From NCBI RefSeq assembly GCF_003261575.2, contig NZ_CP036175.1:1302001-1366000 (forward strand): a stretch of 64,000 bases of DNA. The letters run 5' to 3'. Below the pieces are notes generated by a model that saw only the letters and a program-made list of their open reading frames with translations, ran no database searches and was not told the origin of the DNA. The translations under genes were made by a program, and so were the position numbers. The stretch is from Klebsiella huaxiensis (GTDB lineage Bacteria > Pseudomonadota > Gammaproteobacteria > Enterobacterales > Enterobacteriaceae). Shown in pieces: positions 54,180 to 63,106 of this stretch (positions within the stretch are counted from its first letter, which is position 1; each line of letters starts with the position of its first letter).

Positions 54180-54272
54180 GGTGAGGTGGCCGAGAGGCTG
54201 AAGGCGCTCCCCTGCTAAGGGAGTATGCGGTCAAAAGCTGCATCCGGGGTTCGAATCCCCGCCTCACCGCCA
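54180..54272 (+). tRNA. serV: tRNA-Ser(GCU)
   Basis: 93-nt class II tRNA with long variable arm, anticodon GCT in CCTGCTAAG, T-loop TTCGAAT and encoded CCA. First tRNA of the operon. Confidence 0.98.
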
Positions 54273-54276
54273 TTTT

Positions 54277-54353
54277 GCATCCGTAGCTCAGCTGGATAGA
54301 GTACTCGGCTACGAACCGAGCGGTCGGAGGTTCGAATCCTCCCGGATGCACCA
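54277..54353 (+). tRNA. tRNA-Arg(ACG), copy 1
   Basis: 77 nt with anticodon ACG in GGCTACGAACC (A34 becomes inosine) and encoded CCA. Four identical copies follow tRNA-Ser, as in E. coli argVYZQ. Confidence 0.98.
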
Positions 54354-54466
54354 TGTTCTCCCCAGTAACAGCGATGTTGTTGTTGCATGGTCTGCGAAAT
54401 TATATCCAGCACCAGGGAGGATAACGTTGCCTTAGCAACGGCCCGAAGGGTGAGGCGCAGCCGAGT

Positions 54467-54485
54467 AATCCTCCCGGATGCACCA
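54467..54485 (+). repeat. 19-nt duplicate of the tRNA-Arg 3' end
   Basis: AATCCTCCCGGATGCACCA repeats the last 19 nt of tRNA-Arg inside the spacer between copies 1 and 2, preceded by a GGGAGGAT segment that could pair with it. It lacks the rest of a tRNA. Confidence 0.85.
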
Positions 54486-54547
54486 TCTTTTACTTGATAC
54501 GGTTTTAGCAACGGTATCAAAATCTGCAGTAAAGTAAGTTTCCCGAT

Positions 54548-54624
54548 GCATCCGTAGCTCAGCTGGATAGAGTACTCGGCTACGAACCGAGCGGTCGGAG
54601 GTTCGAATCCTCCCGGATGCACCA
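54548..54624 (+). tRNA. tRNA-Arg(ACG), copy 2
   Basis: 77 nt, identical to copy 1, anticodon ACG, encoded CCA. Confidence 0.98.
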
Positions 54625-54736
54625 TATTCTCCGAGATAGCAGCGATACTGTTGTTTCATGGTCTGCGAGATAGTCGCCAGCACCAGGGAGGATAACGTTG
54701 CTTCAGCAACGGCCCGAAGGGCGAACAGAGTGAGTC

Positions 54737-54754
54737 ATCCTCCCGGATGCACCA
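54737..54754 (+). repeat. 18-nt duplicate of the tRNA-Arg 3' end
   Basis: ATCCTCCCGGATGCACCA again ends a spacer, here between copies 2 and 3, with the same upstream ACCAGGGAGGATAACGTTGC block (54684-54703). Confidence 0.85.
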
Positions 54755-54815
54755 TCTCTTACTTGATATGGCTTAGTAGTCGTATCAACATCGGCAGTAA
54801 AGCAAGTTTCCCGAT

Positions 54816-54892
54816 GCATCCGTAGCTCAGCTGGATAGAGTACTCGGCTACGAACCGAGCGGTCGGAGGTTCGAATCCTCCCGGATGCACCA
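54816..54892 (+). tRNA. tRNA-Arg(ACG), copy 3
   Basis: 77 nt, identical to the other copies. Followed by the shorter spacer with TTTTACTTGATACGG. Confidence 0.98.
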
Positions 54893-54954
54893 TCTTTTAC
54901 TTGATACGGTTTTAGCAACGGTATCAAAATCTGCAGTAAAGCAAGTTTCCCGAT

Positions 54955-55031
54955 GCATCCGTAGCTCAGCTGGATAGAGTACTCGGCTACGAACCGAGCG
55001 GTCGGAGGTTCGAATCCTCCCGGATGCACCA
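54955..55031 (+). tRNA. tRNA-Arg(ACG), copy 4
   Basis: 77 nt, identical to the other copies; last of the operon. No strong terminator is obvious after it. Confidence 0.98.
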
Positions 55032-55193
55032 TATTCTCCGAAATAGCAGCAACACTCTCCTTAAGTCATCTCCAGCGCAATAATTCACAATCTTCCTCAG
55101 CACTTTTTTCATTGGCAAGTCGCTCTTTCCACTATAATTTATCCTTGTATACCAACCTGATGTTGGGTGATATAAGTGCAAGGAGAGAAATCC

Positions 55194-55508
55194 ATGAAAT
55201 GGTTCAAAGCGACATCTGCGTTTTGCGCGACGCTTCTGGTAGCCGCCACGCTTGCGGGCTGTGCCGGATCGTCCACCAAAGAAAGTACCGGTGGATACAT
55301 TGACGATACCGTCGTGACGACTAAAGTAAAAACCGCGCTCTTCAATGATAAAGAGATTAAGTCTTCAGAAATTAGCGTCCAGACTTTTAAAGGTCGTGTA
55401 CAACTGAGCGGCTTTGTCTCATCCGCCGATAGTGCTAAACGCGCGGTAGAAGTGACGCGCAAAGTGCAGGGTGTTCGTGTGGTTGAGAATGATTTAAGAG
55501 TCAAATAA
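55194..55508 (+). CDS. BON-domain lipoprotein
   Basis: 104 residues with lipobox ATLAGC (lipidated Cys near residue 23) and a single BON domain (DDTVVTTKVKTALFNDKEIKS ... RVQLSGFVSSADSAKRAVEV). Single-BON lipoproteins of this kind are envelope-stress or OsmY-like proteins. Start at 55194 after AAGGAGAG. Its own terminator follows at 55535. Confidence 0.85.
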   Translation: MKWFKATSAFCATLLVAATLAGCAGSSTKESTGGYIDDTVVTTKVKTALFNDKEIKSSEISVQTFKGRVQLSGFVSSADSAKRAVEVTRKVQGVRVVENDLRVK

Positions 55509-55534
55509 ACCCATCAAACTGCACCCGCATAGAT

Positions 55535-55556
55535 AAAGGCGCCATCGGGCGCCTTT
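55535..55556 (+). terminator. rho-independent terminator after BON lipoprotein
   Basis: AAAGGCGCC, ATCG loop, GGCGCCTTT, 9-bp stem with a partial T-tract. Confidence 0.85.
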
Positions 55557-55635
55557 GTTGCATCTACCGCCAGCAGCGACAAAGCCAGCCTTTTGCGATA
55601 CAGTAACCTCTCCTGAACCGGCTGGTGAGAACACG

Positions 55636-56202
55636 ATGTACGAACGTTACGCAGGACTGATTTTTGACATGGATGGCACGATCCTCGATACCGAGCCGAC
55701 GCATCGTAAGGCATGGAACGAGGTTCTGGGACGCTATGGTATGCGTTTCGATATGCAGGCCATGGTTGCGCTTAACGGTTCTCCAACCTGGCGTATTGCT
55801 CAGGCCGTTATCGAATTAAATCACGCGGATTTAGACCCTCATCATCTGGCACAAGAAAAAACGGACGCCGTGAAAGCGATGCTTCTGGATAGCGTCCGCC
55901 CTTTGCCGTTGATTGAGGTGGTTAAGGAGTGGCACGGTCGTCGCCCGATGTCCGTCGGTACTGGTAGCGAGAGCGCCGTTGCTGAAGCGCTGCTGGCTCA
56001 TCTGGGCCTTCGTCACTACTTCTCTGCGGTTGTTGCCGCCGATCATGTTGTAAACCATAAACCCGCACCCGACACCTTCTTACTGTGTGCGGATCTCATG
56101 GGCGTTGCGGCAGATAAATGCGTTGTCTTCGAAGATGCGGACTTCGGCCTACAGGCGGCGAAGCGCGCCGGAATGGATGCCGTGGACGTGCGATTGCTGT
56201 GA
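55636..56202 (+). CDS. yqaB: HAD-family fructose-1-phosphate phosphatase YqaB
   Basis: 188-residue HAD hydrolase of the beta-phosphoglucomutase type. Motif I DMDGTILDTEP, motif II TGS, motif III Lys in HKPAPD and motif IV EDADFG. Start at 55636 (MYERYAGLIFDMDG). Its stop overlaps the GTG of yqaA. Confidence 0.95.
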   Translation: MYERYAGLIFDMDGTILDTEPTHRKAWNEVLGRYGMRFDMQAMVALNGSPTWRIAQAVIELNHADLDPHHLAQEKTDAVKAMLLDSVRPLPLIEVVKEWHGRRPMSVGTGSESAVAEALLAHLGLRHYFSAVVAADHVVNHKPAPDTFLLCADLMGVAADKCVVFEDADFGLQAAKRAGMDAVDVRLL

Positions 56203-56627
56203 GCGACGCGCTGTCGCTGATATCGCTGTTTGCCAGTAGCTTTTTGAGCGCAACGTTGCTTCCAGGCAACTCGGAAGTGGTGTTGGTTGCCATGCTGCTG
56301 GCGGGAGTTAGCAAACCGTGGTTACTGGTTTTAATAGCAATAATCGGTAATAGCCTTGGAGGGGTAACTAACGTTATTCTGGGGCGCCTGTTTCCGCTAC
56401 GCAAAACATCGCGCTGGCAGGAGAAGGCGTCCGGCTGGTTAAGCCGTTATGGCGCGGTCACGCTATTATTAAGTTGGGCGCCTGTTATAGGTGATTTGCT
56501 GTGTTTACTGGCGGGATGGATGCGCATTTCCTGGGGACCAGTACTCTTTTTCTTATGCCTTGGCAAAGCATTACGCTATATCGTCATTGCGGCGATAACG
56601 CTTCAGGGCATGACGTGGTGGCACTAA
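56199..56627 (+). CDS. yqaA: DedA-like inner-membrane protein YqaA
   Basis: 142 residues with about three or four membrane segments, starting GTG at 56199. SNARE-associated/DedA-type family with LLPGNSEVVLVAML and GNSLGGVTNVILGR. Translationally coupled to yqaB. Confidence 0.94.
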   Translation: MSDALSLISLFASSFLSATLLPGNSEVVLVAMLLAGVSKPWLLVLIAIIGNSLGGVTNVILGRLFPLRKTSRWQEKASGWLSRYGAVTLLLSWAPVIGDLLCLLAGWMRISWGPVLFFLCLGKALRYIVIAAITLQGMTWWH

Positions 56628-56693
56628 TTGGACTGATTGTTCAACCATTACAATTATGCTAATTCAAACGAATTCGACAGGCGGGAGGTCAAA

Positions 56694-58250
56694 TTGATCC
56701 CGGACGTATCACAGGCGCTGGCCTGGCTGGAAAAAAATCCTCAGGCTTTACAGGGTATTCAACGCGGTCTTGAGCGCGAAACGCTGCGCGTCAACGCTGA
56801 CGGCACGCTGGCCACTACCGGTCATCCGCAAGCCTTAGGTTCAGCGCTGACGCATAAATGGATTACCACCGATTTTGCCGAAGCCTTGCTGGAATTTATA
56901 ACGCCGGTTGATGGCGATATCCAGCATATGCTCACCTTAATGCGCGATGTTCATCGCTATACCGCCCGCCATATTGGCGAAGAGCGGATGTGGCCGCTGA
57001 GTATGCCTTGCTACATCGCACCCGGTCAGGATATTGAACTGGCGCAGTACGGCACATCAAATATTGGTCGCCTGAAAACACTGTATCGCGAAGGGTTGAA
57101 GAACCGTTATGGTGCTCTCATGCAAACCATTTCCGGCGTGCACTATAACTTCTCTCTGCCAATGGCGTTCTGGCAGGCTAAATGTGGCGTTGAGGATGTT
57201 GAAAGCGGTAAAGAGGCCATTTCAGCGGGTTATTTCCGTTCCATTCGTAACTATTACCGTTTTGGTTGGGTGATTCCGTACCTGTTCGGCGCATCTCCGG
57301 CAATTTGTTCTTCGTTCCTGCAAGGGAAACCGACGACATTGCCGTTTGAAGAAGCCAGCAACGGCATGTATTACCTGCCTTACGCTACCTCTCTGCGTCT
57401 GAGCGATCTGGGCTATACCAATAAGTCGCAAAGTAATCTCGGAATTACGTTTAACGATCTGTATGAGTACGTGGCAGGATTGAAGCGGGCGATTAAAACG
57501 CCTTCCGAAGAGTACGCACAGATTGGGCTGGAGAAAGACGGAAAGCGTCTGCAAATCAACAGCAATGTATTGCAGATCGAAAATGAGCTGTACGCGCCGA
57601 TTCGCCCTAAACGCGTCACCCGCAGCGGTGAAACGCCTTCCGACGCGCTGCTGCGCGGTGGTATTGAATACATCGAAGTGCGTTCTCTGGATATTAACCC
57701 GTTCTCACCGATTGGCGTTGACGAGCAGCAGGTACGCTTCCTGGATCTGTTTATGGTCTGGTGTGTGCTGGCCGATGCGCCAGAGATGAGCAGCGATGAA
57801 CTGTTGTGCACGCGCACCAACTGGAATCGCGTTATTCTGGAAGGCCGCAAGCCGGGTCTGACGTTGGGTATTGGTTGCGAAACAGCTCAATTCCCGCTGG
57901 CTAAGGTGGGTAAAGATCTGTTCCGTGATTTACGCTGCGTGGCGCAAACGTTAGATAGCATCCATGGATGTCAGGCATATCAGCAGGTTTGTGATGAGCT
58001 GGTTGCCTGCTTTGATAACCCGGAATTGACCTTCTCGGCGCGCATTCTGCGTTCTATGCTTGAAGAAGGGATTGGTGGCACTGGCAGGGAGCTTGCCGAT
58101 CAATATCGTACGATGCTGCGCGAAGAGCCGCTGGAAATTTTACGCGAAGAGGATTTTATTACCGAGCGTGAAGCGTCAATACAGCGTCAGCAGAAGGTGG
58201 AAGCGGAAGATAACGAGCCGTTTGAAGCGCTGTTGGCAAGGCACCTGTAG
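56694..58250 (+). CDS. gshA: glutamate-cysteine ligase
   Basis: 518 residues from TTG at 56694, the same rare start as E. coli gshA, after GGGAGG. An in-frame TTG at 56637 has no good ribosome site. First enzyme of glutathione synthesis. Conserved GLERETLRVN, QTISGVHYNFSLP and GIEYIEVRSLDINPF motifs. The weak TTG start probably limits synthesis. Confidence 0.98.
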   Translation: MIPDVSQALAWLEKNPQALQGIQRGLERETLRVNADGTLATTGHPQALGSALTHKWITTDFAEALLEFITPVDGDIQHMLTLMRDVHRYTARHIGEERMWPLSMPCYIAPGQDIELAQYGTSNIGRLKTLYREGLKNRYGALMQTISGVHYNFSLPMAFWQAKCGVEDVESGKEAISAGYFRSIRNYYRFGWVIPYLFGASPAICSSFLQGKPTTLPFEEASNGMYYLPYATSLRLSDLGYTNKSQSNLGITFNDLYEYVAGLKRAIKTPSEEYAQIGLEKDGKRLQINSNVLQIENELYAPIRPKRVTRSGETPSDALLRGGIEYIEVRSLDINPFSPIGVDEQQVRFLDLFMVWCVLADAPEMSSDELLCTRTNWNRVILEGRKPGLTLGIGCETAQFPLAKVGKDLFRDLRCVAQTLDSIHGCQAYQQVCDELVACFDNPELTFSARILRSMLEEGIGGTGRELADQYRTMLREEPLEILREEDFITEREASIQRQQKVEAEDNEPFEALLARHL

Positions 58251-58270
58251 TTTTACAGGCTGTAGAAAAG

Positions 58271-58346
58271 AAAACGGCCACAATCAATGTGGCCAAACTC
58301 TCATCTCTGATTCAGGGATGATGATGATAATAAATGCGCGTCTTTC
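58271..58346 (-). ncRNA. micA: MicA small RNA
   Basis: Minus-strand RNA starting GAAAGACGCGCATTTATTAT, closely matching the E. coli MicA 5' seed region, followed by CATCCCTGAATCAGAGATG hairpin and the terminator GGCCACA ... TGTGGCC with GTTTTC. Hfq-dependent repressor of ompA and other porin mRNAs. It lies between gshA and luxS on the strand opposite luxS, the same place as in E. coli. Confidence 0.95.
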
Positions 58347-58352
58347 ATATAT

Positions 58353-58379
58353 TCAGACTCGCCGTCTCAAAAAGAGTTC
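58353..58379 (-). promoter_or_regulatory. sigma-E promoter of micA
   Basis: Minus strand: GAACTC, 16-bp spacer, TCTGA, with the MicA 5' end six bases further on. This is a good sigma-E promoter. Confidence 0.9.
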
Positions 58380-58416
58380 ATTTTATTTTTAAAAAAATCA
58401 CTATCGGAGGTGAAGA

Positions 58417-58932
58417 ATGCCGTTGTTAGATAGTTTCACAGTCGACCATACCCGAATGGAAGCGCCTGCGGTGCGTGTCGCGAAGAAAATGAACACGCCT
58501 CACGGCGATGAAATTACCGTTTTTGATCTGCGATTCTGCATCCCAAATCAGGAAGTGATGCCGGAAAGAGGCATTCACACGCTTGAGCACCTGTTTGCCG
58601 GTTTCATGCGCGATCACCTGAACGGTAACGGTGTGGAAATCATCGATATCTCTCCGATGGGTTGCCGTACCGGGTTCTATATGAGCCTGATCGGTACGCC
58701 AGACGAGCAGCGCGTTGCGGATGCCTGGAAAGCGGCGATGGCCGAAGTGCTGAAAGTGAAAGAACAGAACCAGATCCCGGAGCTGAACGTTTACCAGTGC
58801 GGAACCTACACCATGCACTCGCTGGAAGAAGCCCAGGATATCGCTCGTCATATCATTGAGCGCGACGTACGCGTTAACAGCAATGATGAGCTGGCGCTGC
58901 CGAAAGAAAAACTGCAAGAACTGCACATTTAG
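58417..58932 (+). CDS. luxS: S-ribosylhomocysteine lyase LuxS
   Basis: 171 residues. Makes homocysteine and the AI-2 precursor DPD. Metal ligands His54 and His58 (HTLEH) and a Cys in QCGTYTMHS. GGAGG before ATG. MicA overlaps its leader region on the other strand. Confidence 0.98.
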   Translation: MPLLDSFTVDHTRMEAPAVRVAKKMNTPHGDEITVFDLRFCIPNQEVMPERGIHTLEHLFAGFMRDHLNGNGVEIIDISPMGCRTGFYMSLIGTPDEQRVADAWKAAMAEVLKVKEQNQIPELNVYQCGTYTMHSLEEAQDIARHIIERDVRVNSNDELALPKEKLQELHI

Positions 58933-58943
58933 TGCTTCAGCCA

Positions 58944-58968
58944 CGGCCCGGTCAATGCTGTCGGGCCG
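58944..58968 (+). terminator. hairpin after luxS
   Basis: CGGCCCG, 11-base loop, CGGGCCG; no T-run beyond GCTATT. It ends 18 bp before the AraC-type gene. Confidence 0.5.
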
Positions 58969-58986
58969 CTATTCCCCAACGCCGCG

Positions 58987-59754
58987 ATGTCGACGACTTT
59001 AACCTTTAACTTTCAACACCGTGCACTGGTGCCCTTTGCCCATGATTACGTCCATGGCGATAGCGAGCCATGGCACCAGCACGATTGCGCCCAACTGCTA
59101 CATATCCTCAGCGGCGTGGTACGGGTGGAAACTGCACAGGGTTATTGGGTTGTGCCGCCGGGACGAGGCGTCTGGCTGCCTGCGGGTACGCCGCATACGT
59201 TAAGGGTTACGGGTTCAGTGGCGGCGAGAACCCTGTTTATCGACCCTCTCGCACGCGCCGATCTTCCTTCATCTTGTCAGATAGTGCAGGTGACTCCGCT
59301 GCTGCGTGAGCTGATTGTCGCGTCATTGACGCTGGCGGAATCGTACGCGTCGGGCAGTCGCGATGAACGAATTTATGAACTGATCCTTGATGAAATCCGC
59401 GGCATGGCGGTGCTACCGTTCGGCCTGCCGGAACCACAAAACGAAGCGTTGCGCCGTTTATGCCAACAGGTGAGAGAAGCACCCGGCGAGCCGTGGAGCA
59501 GCGCCCAGGCGGCGAAAGAGAGCAGCATGAGCGAGCGTACGCTGAATCGTCATTTTCAGCAGCAGACTACATTAACCTGGAGCGAGTGGGTGCGCCGGGC
59601 GAAGCTGATGGAAGCGCTGGTCCGCCTGGCGCATGGCCACTCCGTTTTGCGGGTGGCCCTGGATCTTGGTTACGGCAGCCATAGCGCTTTTAGCGCCATG
59701 TTCCGCCGGATTATCGGCGTGGCTCCCAGCGACTATTTCCGCTCACCGGAATGA
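58987..59754 (+). CDS. AraC-family transcriptional regulator
   Basis: 255 residues with an N-terminal cupin-like domain (EPWHQHDCAQLLHILSG; PPGRGVWLPAGTPHTL) and a C-terminal double HTH (SSAQAAKESSMSERTLNRHF; ALDLGYGSHSAFSAMFRR). The type is NimR/YeaM-like. Its end overlaps the convergent leuA-like gene by 22 bp. Targets unknown; the direct repeats upstream of that gene (61469) are candidates. Confidence 0.9.
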   Translation: MSTTLTFNFQHRALVPFAHDYVHGDSEPWHQHDCAQLLHILSGVVRVETAQGYWVVPPGRGVWLPAGTPHTLRVTGSVAARTLFIDPLARADLPSSCQIVQVTPLLRELIVASLTLAESYASGSRDERIYELILDEIRGMAVLPFGLPEPQNEALRRLCQQVREAPGEPWSSAQAAKESSMSERTLNRHFQQQTTLTWSEWVRRAKLMEALVRLAHGHSVLRVALDLGYGSHSAFSAMFRRIIGVAPSDYFRSPE

Positions 59755-61409
59755 TGGTTTTCGCTAATGGCATTACACAGAGCCTGAAGTGAAGCGCGCG
59801 CTACATCGTTATCAATCCCTACTCCCCAGCGACTGTCTCCATTCGGGAAAATGCAGCGAATATAGGCCACTGAGCGGCTATCGCTACGTTCCCCAAGGGT
59901 GTGCTCATGATAATCTTTGATAACGAAGTTTTGCTTTAATAAGCCACTCAGCCCGCTGGCGGCCGCAGACAGTAGCCCGTTGCCGCGGCTTTGCAGTTGT
60001 CGCGCTTCCCCGGCGATTCGCAGGGTTGCCTGTAGGGTAAGCTGCCCGTCCTGCTGGCTATCGCTTTTGTAATCCAGCAGCGCAAGCGTCGGCTGGGCCA
60101 CCAGGCCGTATCGAGCACGGAACAGCTGCCACAGCGCGTTCTGGGTCATCTCTTTACCATGAGTATCGGTTGCTTGCTGTACGTGCAAGCTAAAATCCTG
60201 TTGCAATGCACGCGGCAGTTTGAGGCCGTGATTCTGTTCAATCAACCATGCGCTACCGCTTTTGCCGGACTGGCTGTTAACGCGAATCACTGCCTCATAG
60301 CTACAACCGATATCCTGCGGGTCGATAGGCAGGTAGGGCATTTCCCAGAGATCGCCGGGCTGGCGGGCATCGAATCCCTTTTTGATGGCATCCTGATGAG
60401 AGCCAGAAAAGGCGGTGTAGGCCAGGCTCCCCGCCCAGGGATGACGCGGATGCACCGGGATCTGGTTGCAGCTTTCGACAATTTCGACCACCCGGTTCAT
60501 TTCTGAGAATTTGAGCTGTGGGTCAACGCCCTGGCTGTAGAGATTCATCGCCAGCGTCACCAGGCAGACGTTGCCAGTGCGCTCGCCGTTGCCGAACAGA
60601 CAGCCTTCGACGCGGTCGGCTCCGGCCATCACCGCCAGCTCTGCGCTGGCAACGCCAGTTCCGCGGTCATTATGCGGATGGACGCTGATGCATACATCGG
60701 CGCGGCGTGAGAAGTGGCGACAGAAATACTCAATTTGATCGGCATAAACGTTGGGCGTATTCACTTCCACCGTCGCGGGCAGGTTGATAATCATTGGCCG
60801 TTCGGCGCAAGGCTGCCAGATCTCCGCCACCGCCTCGCAAATTTCCAGCGCAAATTCAGGCTCGGTAAAGCAAAAGGTTTCCGGTGAGTACTCGTATTGC
60901 CAGCGGGTCTGCGGCTGCTGTTCACACTGCTGGCGGATAAGCCGGGTGGCGCGAGTCGCCAGCTCGACAACCTGCGTTTTGTTCATCCCGAAAACCAGTT
61001 CGCGAAACAGCGGCGCTGTAGCGTTATAGAGATGAACGGTGGCGCTGTGTACACCGCGAAGCGATTCGAAGGTCTTCAGGATTAAATCTTCCCGCGCCTG
61101 GGTCAGCACCTGAATTGTCACATCCTGTGGGATGTGCTGCTCTTCAATCAATTGACGCACGAAGTTGAAATCGGTTTGTGAAGCCGAAGGAAAAGCCACT
61201 TCAATCTCTTTAAATCCGCATTCCAGCAGTAAACCCCAGAACTGGAGCTTGCGCGCGCTATCCATCGGCTCGGCCAGCGCCTGGTTGCCATCGCGTAGGT
61301 CGGTGGAAAGCCAGCGGGGGGCTCGGGTGATTTGTTGATCTGGCCAGCGGCGGTCGGGCAGGGCGATTGGCGGGTAGGGGCGATATTTTTCGCCGGGATG
61401 AGTCAGCAT
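59733..61409 (-). CDS. 2-isopropylmalate synthase, type 2
   Basis: 558 residues from the ATG at 61409 (AGAGGAG upstream). HMGL-like TIM barrel with RWLSTDLRDGNQAL and VSVHPHNDRG-type (CISVHPHNDRG) motifs and a C-terminal LeuA allosteric domain. It is the longer actinobacterial-like LeuA type, distinct from the E. coli leuABCD enzyme, so it probably is a second synthase or a related acyl-CoA condensing enzyme. It stands alone here between an AraC-type gene and emrB. Confidence 0.9.
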   Translation of the reverse strand: MLTHPGEKYRPYPPIALPDRRWPDQQITRAPRWLSTDLRDGNQALAEPMDSARKLQFWGLLLECGFKEIEVAFPSASQTDFNFVRQLIEEQHIPQDVTIQVLTQAREDLILKTFESLRGVHSATVHLYNATAPLFRELVFGMNKTQVVELATRATRLIRQQCEQQPQTRWQYEYSPETFCFTEPEFALEICEAVAEIWQPCAERPMIINLPATVEVNTPNVYADQIEYFCRHFSRRADVCISVHPHNDRGTGVASAELAVMAGADRVEGCLFGNGERTGNVCLVTLAMNLYSQGVDPQLKFSEMNRVVEIVESCNQIPVHPRHPWAGSLAYTAFSGSHQDAIKKGFDARQPGDLWEMPYLPIDPQDIGCSYEAVIRVNSQSGKSGSAWLIEQNHGLKLPRALQQDFSLHVQQATDTHGKEMTQNALWQLFRARYGLVAQPTLALLDYKSDSQQDGQLTLQATLRIAGEARQLQSRGNGLLSAAASGLSGLLKQNFVIKDYHEHTLGERSDSRSVAYIRCIFPNGDSRWGVGIDNDVARASLQALCNAISENHHSGERK

Positions 61410-61468
61410 GATTTTCTCCTCTTGTTGGATATTTATCGTGCATGACATGGCAAGAAGGCAGCTTTAGC

Positions 61469-61486
61469 AAACTAGACAGAAACTAG
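61469..61486. promoter_or_regulatory. paired direct repeats upstream of the LeuA-type gene
   Basis: AAACTAG at 61469 and 61480, one helical turn (11 bp) apart, 60-77 bp before the start codon. This suits an activator binding site; the neighbouring AraC-type regulator is an obvious candidate. Confidence 0.4.
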
Positions 61487-61520
61487 TGCAAATTGGACAA
61501 CCTGCATTTTCCGGCAATAA

Positions 61521-61544
61521 AAAAGGGATCCGCAGATCCCTTTT
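61521..61544. terminator. rho-independent terminator of emrAB
   Basis: AAAAGGGATC, CGCA loop, GATCCCTTTT: a 10-bp stem flanked by A and T runs, 9 bp after the emrB stop on the minus strand. Confidence 0.9.
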
Positions 61545-61552
61545 ATCAAACC

Positions 61553-63091
61553 TTAGTGGGCACCGCCTCCGCCTCCCCCGGCGCTGAACGGCGGTCTGGC
61601 AAACCACACCAGCCCGAGCAGAAGGATAAATATCGCTGCCGAGAACCAGAAAATTTCGTTGGCGGAGATAATTAGCCCCTGATTGGTTATCTGCTGCGCT
61701 ATCCAGCCGGATGCCTGCTGCTGGGTCATTCCTAACCCCTGCAACTGATCGTACATCTGCTGGGCGTTGGGATTATACGGCGTCACCGACTCGGTAAGCT
61801 GCGCATGGTGCAGCGCCTCACGGTTGGTCCACATAGTGGTGGTAATTGAGGTACCGATAGACCCCGCCAGCGTACGCGTGAAGTTCGACAGGCTCGATGC
61901 CGCCGCCAGCCGTTCCGGCGGCAGGCCGGAAAGCGTGATGGTGGTCAGCGGCATAAAGAAGCAGGCCACCGCGAAGCCCTGAATAAACTGCGGCCACGCC
62001 GAGGCGCCGAAGTCCATACCCGGTTCGAATGTCCACGCGCGCCAGTAGAAGCAGACCGCATACATAATAAAGCTGAAGGTGACCAGCCGGCGCATATCAA
62101 GCTTATGCGCGAAGCGGCCGATAATCGGCGACAGGATCACCGGGATCACCCCAACCGGCGCTGAGGCCAGGCCGGCCCAGGTCGCGGTATAGCCGTAGAC
62201 CTCCTGTAATAGCTGCGGCAACAGCACGATAGCGCCAAAGTAAAGCATATAGGCGAGGCTGATACACAGGCAGCCGATAGTGAAGTTTCGCGACTTAAAC
62301 AGCGACAAGTCGACTATCGGGTTGTCGTCTGTCAGCTCCCAGACAATCAGGAAGCTTATCGCCACCACCGCGACGATCGTCAGGATGATTATCTCATTAG
62401 AGGCGAACCAGTCGAGCTCTTTACCCCGGTCGAGCATCACCTGCAGACTGCCGATACCGATAATCAGCAGCGCCAGACCCACGCCGTCAATTCGCCGCTG
62501 CTCGGTGCGGGTTTCTCGGTTACGCAGGGTTTGCAGCGTCATCACTACCACGGCGATACCAATCGGGACGTTGATAAAGAAGATCCAGCCCCAGTGATAG
62601 TTATCGCTAATATAGCCGCCAAGAATCGGGCCGCAAATCGGCGCGACGATCACCGTCATTGACCACAGCGCCAGCGCAATAGAGCGTTTAGCGGGTGGAT
62701 AGTTGCTGAGCAGCAGACTTTGCGACAGCGGGATCAGCGGACCGGCGACGATCCCCTGAATCACGCGGAAGAAAATCAGCATCGTCAGGCTGTTTGACAT
62801 GCCGCAGGCCCAGGAGGCGATAGCGAACGCCACCGTCGACCAGAGGAACAGCTTCACTTCGCCAACGCGCTTTGCCAGCCAGCCGGTTATCGGAATGGAG
62901 ATAGCGTTCGCTACCCCAAACGAGGTGATAACCCAGGTTCCCTGGCTCAATGATGAACCAAGGTTACCGGCGATGGTGGGGATGGCCACGTTGGCGATAG
63001 TGGAGTCCAGCACCTGCATGAAGGTCGCGAGCGACAGCGCAATGGTCATAATGACCAGCTGCACGCCTTCCAGCGGTTTTTGCTGTTGCAT
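61553..63091 (-). CDS. emrB: multidrug efflux MFS transporter EmrB
   Basis: 512-residue 14-span drug/proton antiporter of the DHA2 family, the same length as in E. coli. Starts MQQQKPLEGVQLVIMT; motif C GPILGGYISD and the LDSTIANVA motif are present. Works with EmrA and TolC. The C terminus carries a glycine-rich tail (SAGGGGGGAH). 15 bp after emrA. Confidence 0.97.
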   Translation of the reverse strand: MQQQKPLEGVQLVIMTIALSLATFMQVLDSTIANVAIPTIAGNLGSSLSQGTWVITSFGVANAISIPITGWLAKRVGEVKLFLWSTVAFAIASWACGMSNSLTMLIFFRVIQGIVAGPLIPLSQSLLLSNYPPAKRSIALALWSMTVIVAPICGPILGGYISDNYHWGWIFFINVPIGIAVVVMTLQTLRNRETRTEQRRIDGVGLALLIIGIGSLQVMLDRGKELDWFASNEIIILTIVAVVAISFLIVWELTDDNPIVDLSLFKSRNFTIGCLCISLAYMLYFGAIVLLPQLLQEVYGYTATWAGLASAPVGVIPVILSPIIGRFAHKLDMRRLVTFSFIMYAVCFYWRAWTFEPGMDFGASAWPQFIQGFAVACFFMPLTTITLSGLPPERLAAASSLSNFTRTLAGSIGTSITTTMWTNREALHHAQLTESVTPYNPNAQQMYDQLQGLGMTQQQASGWIAQQITNQGLIISANEIFWFSAAIFILLLGLVWFARPPFSAGGGGGGAH

Positions 63092-63106
63092 TACGCTCAC
63101 CCCGAA

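Noticed and set aside
54034..55181. Several short minus-strand frames with shared peptide MVHPGGFEPPTARF across the tRNA cluster
   Set aside because: These are the reverse complement of the tRNA-Arg copies, a well-known source of spurious protein annotations.
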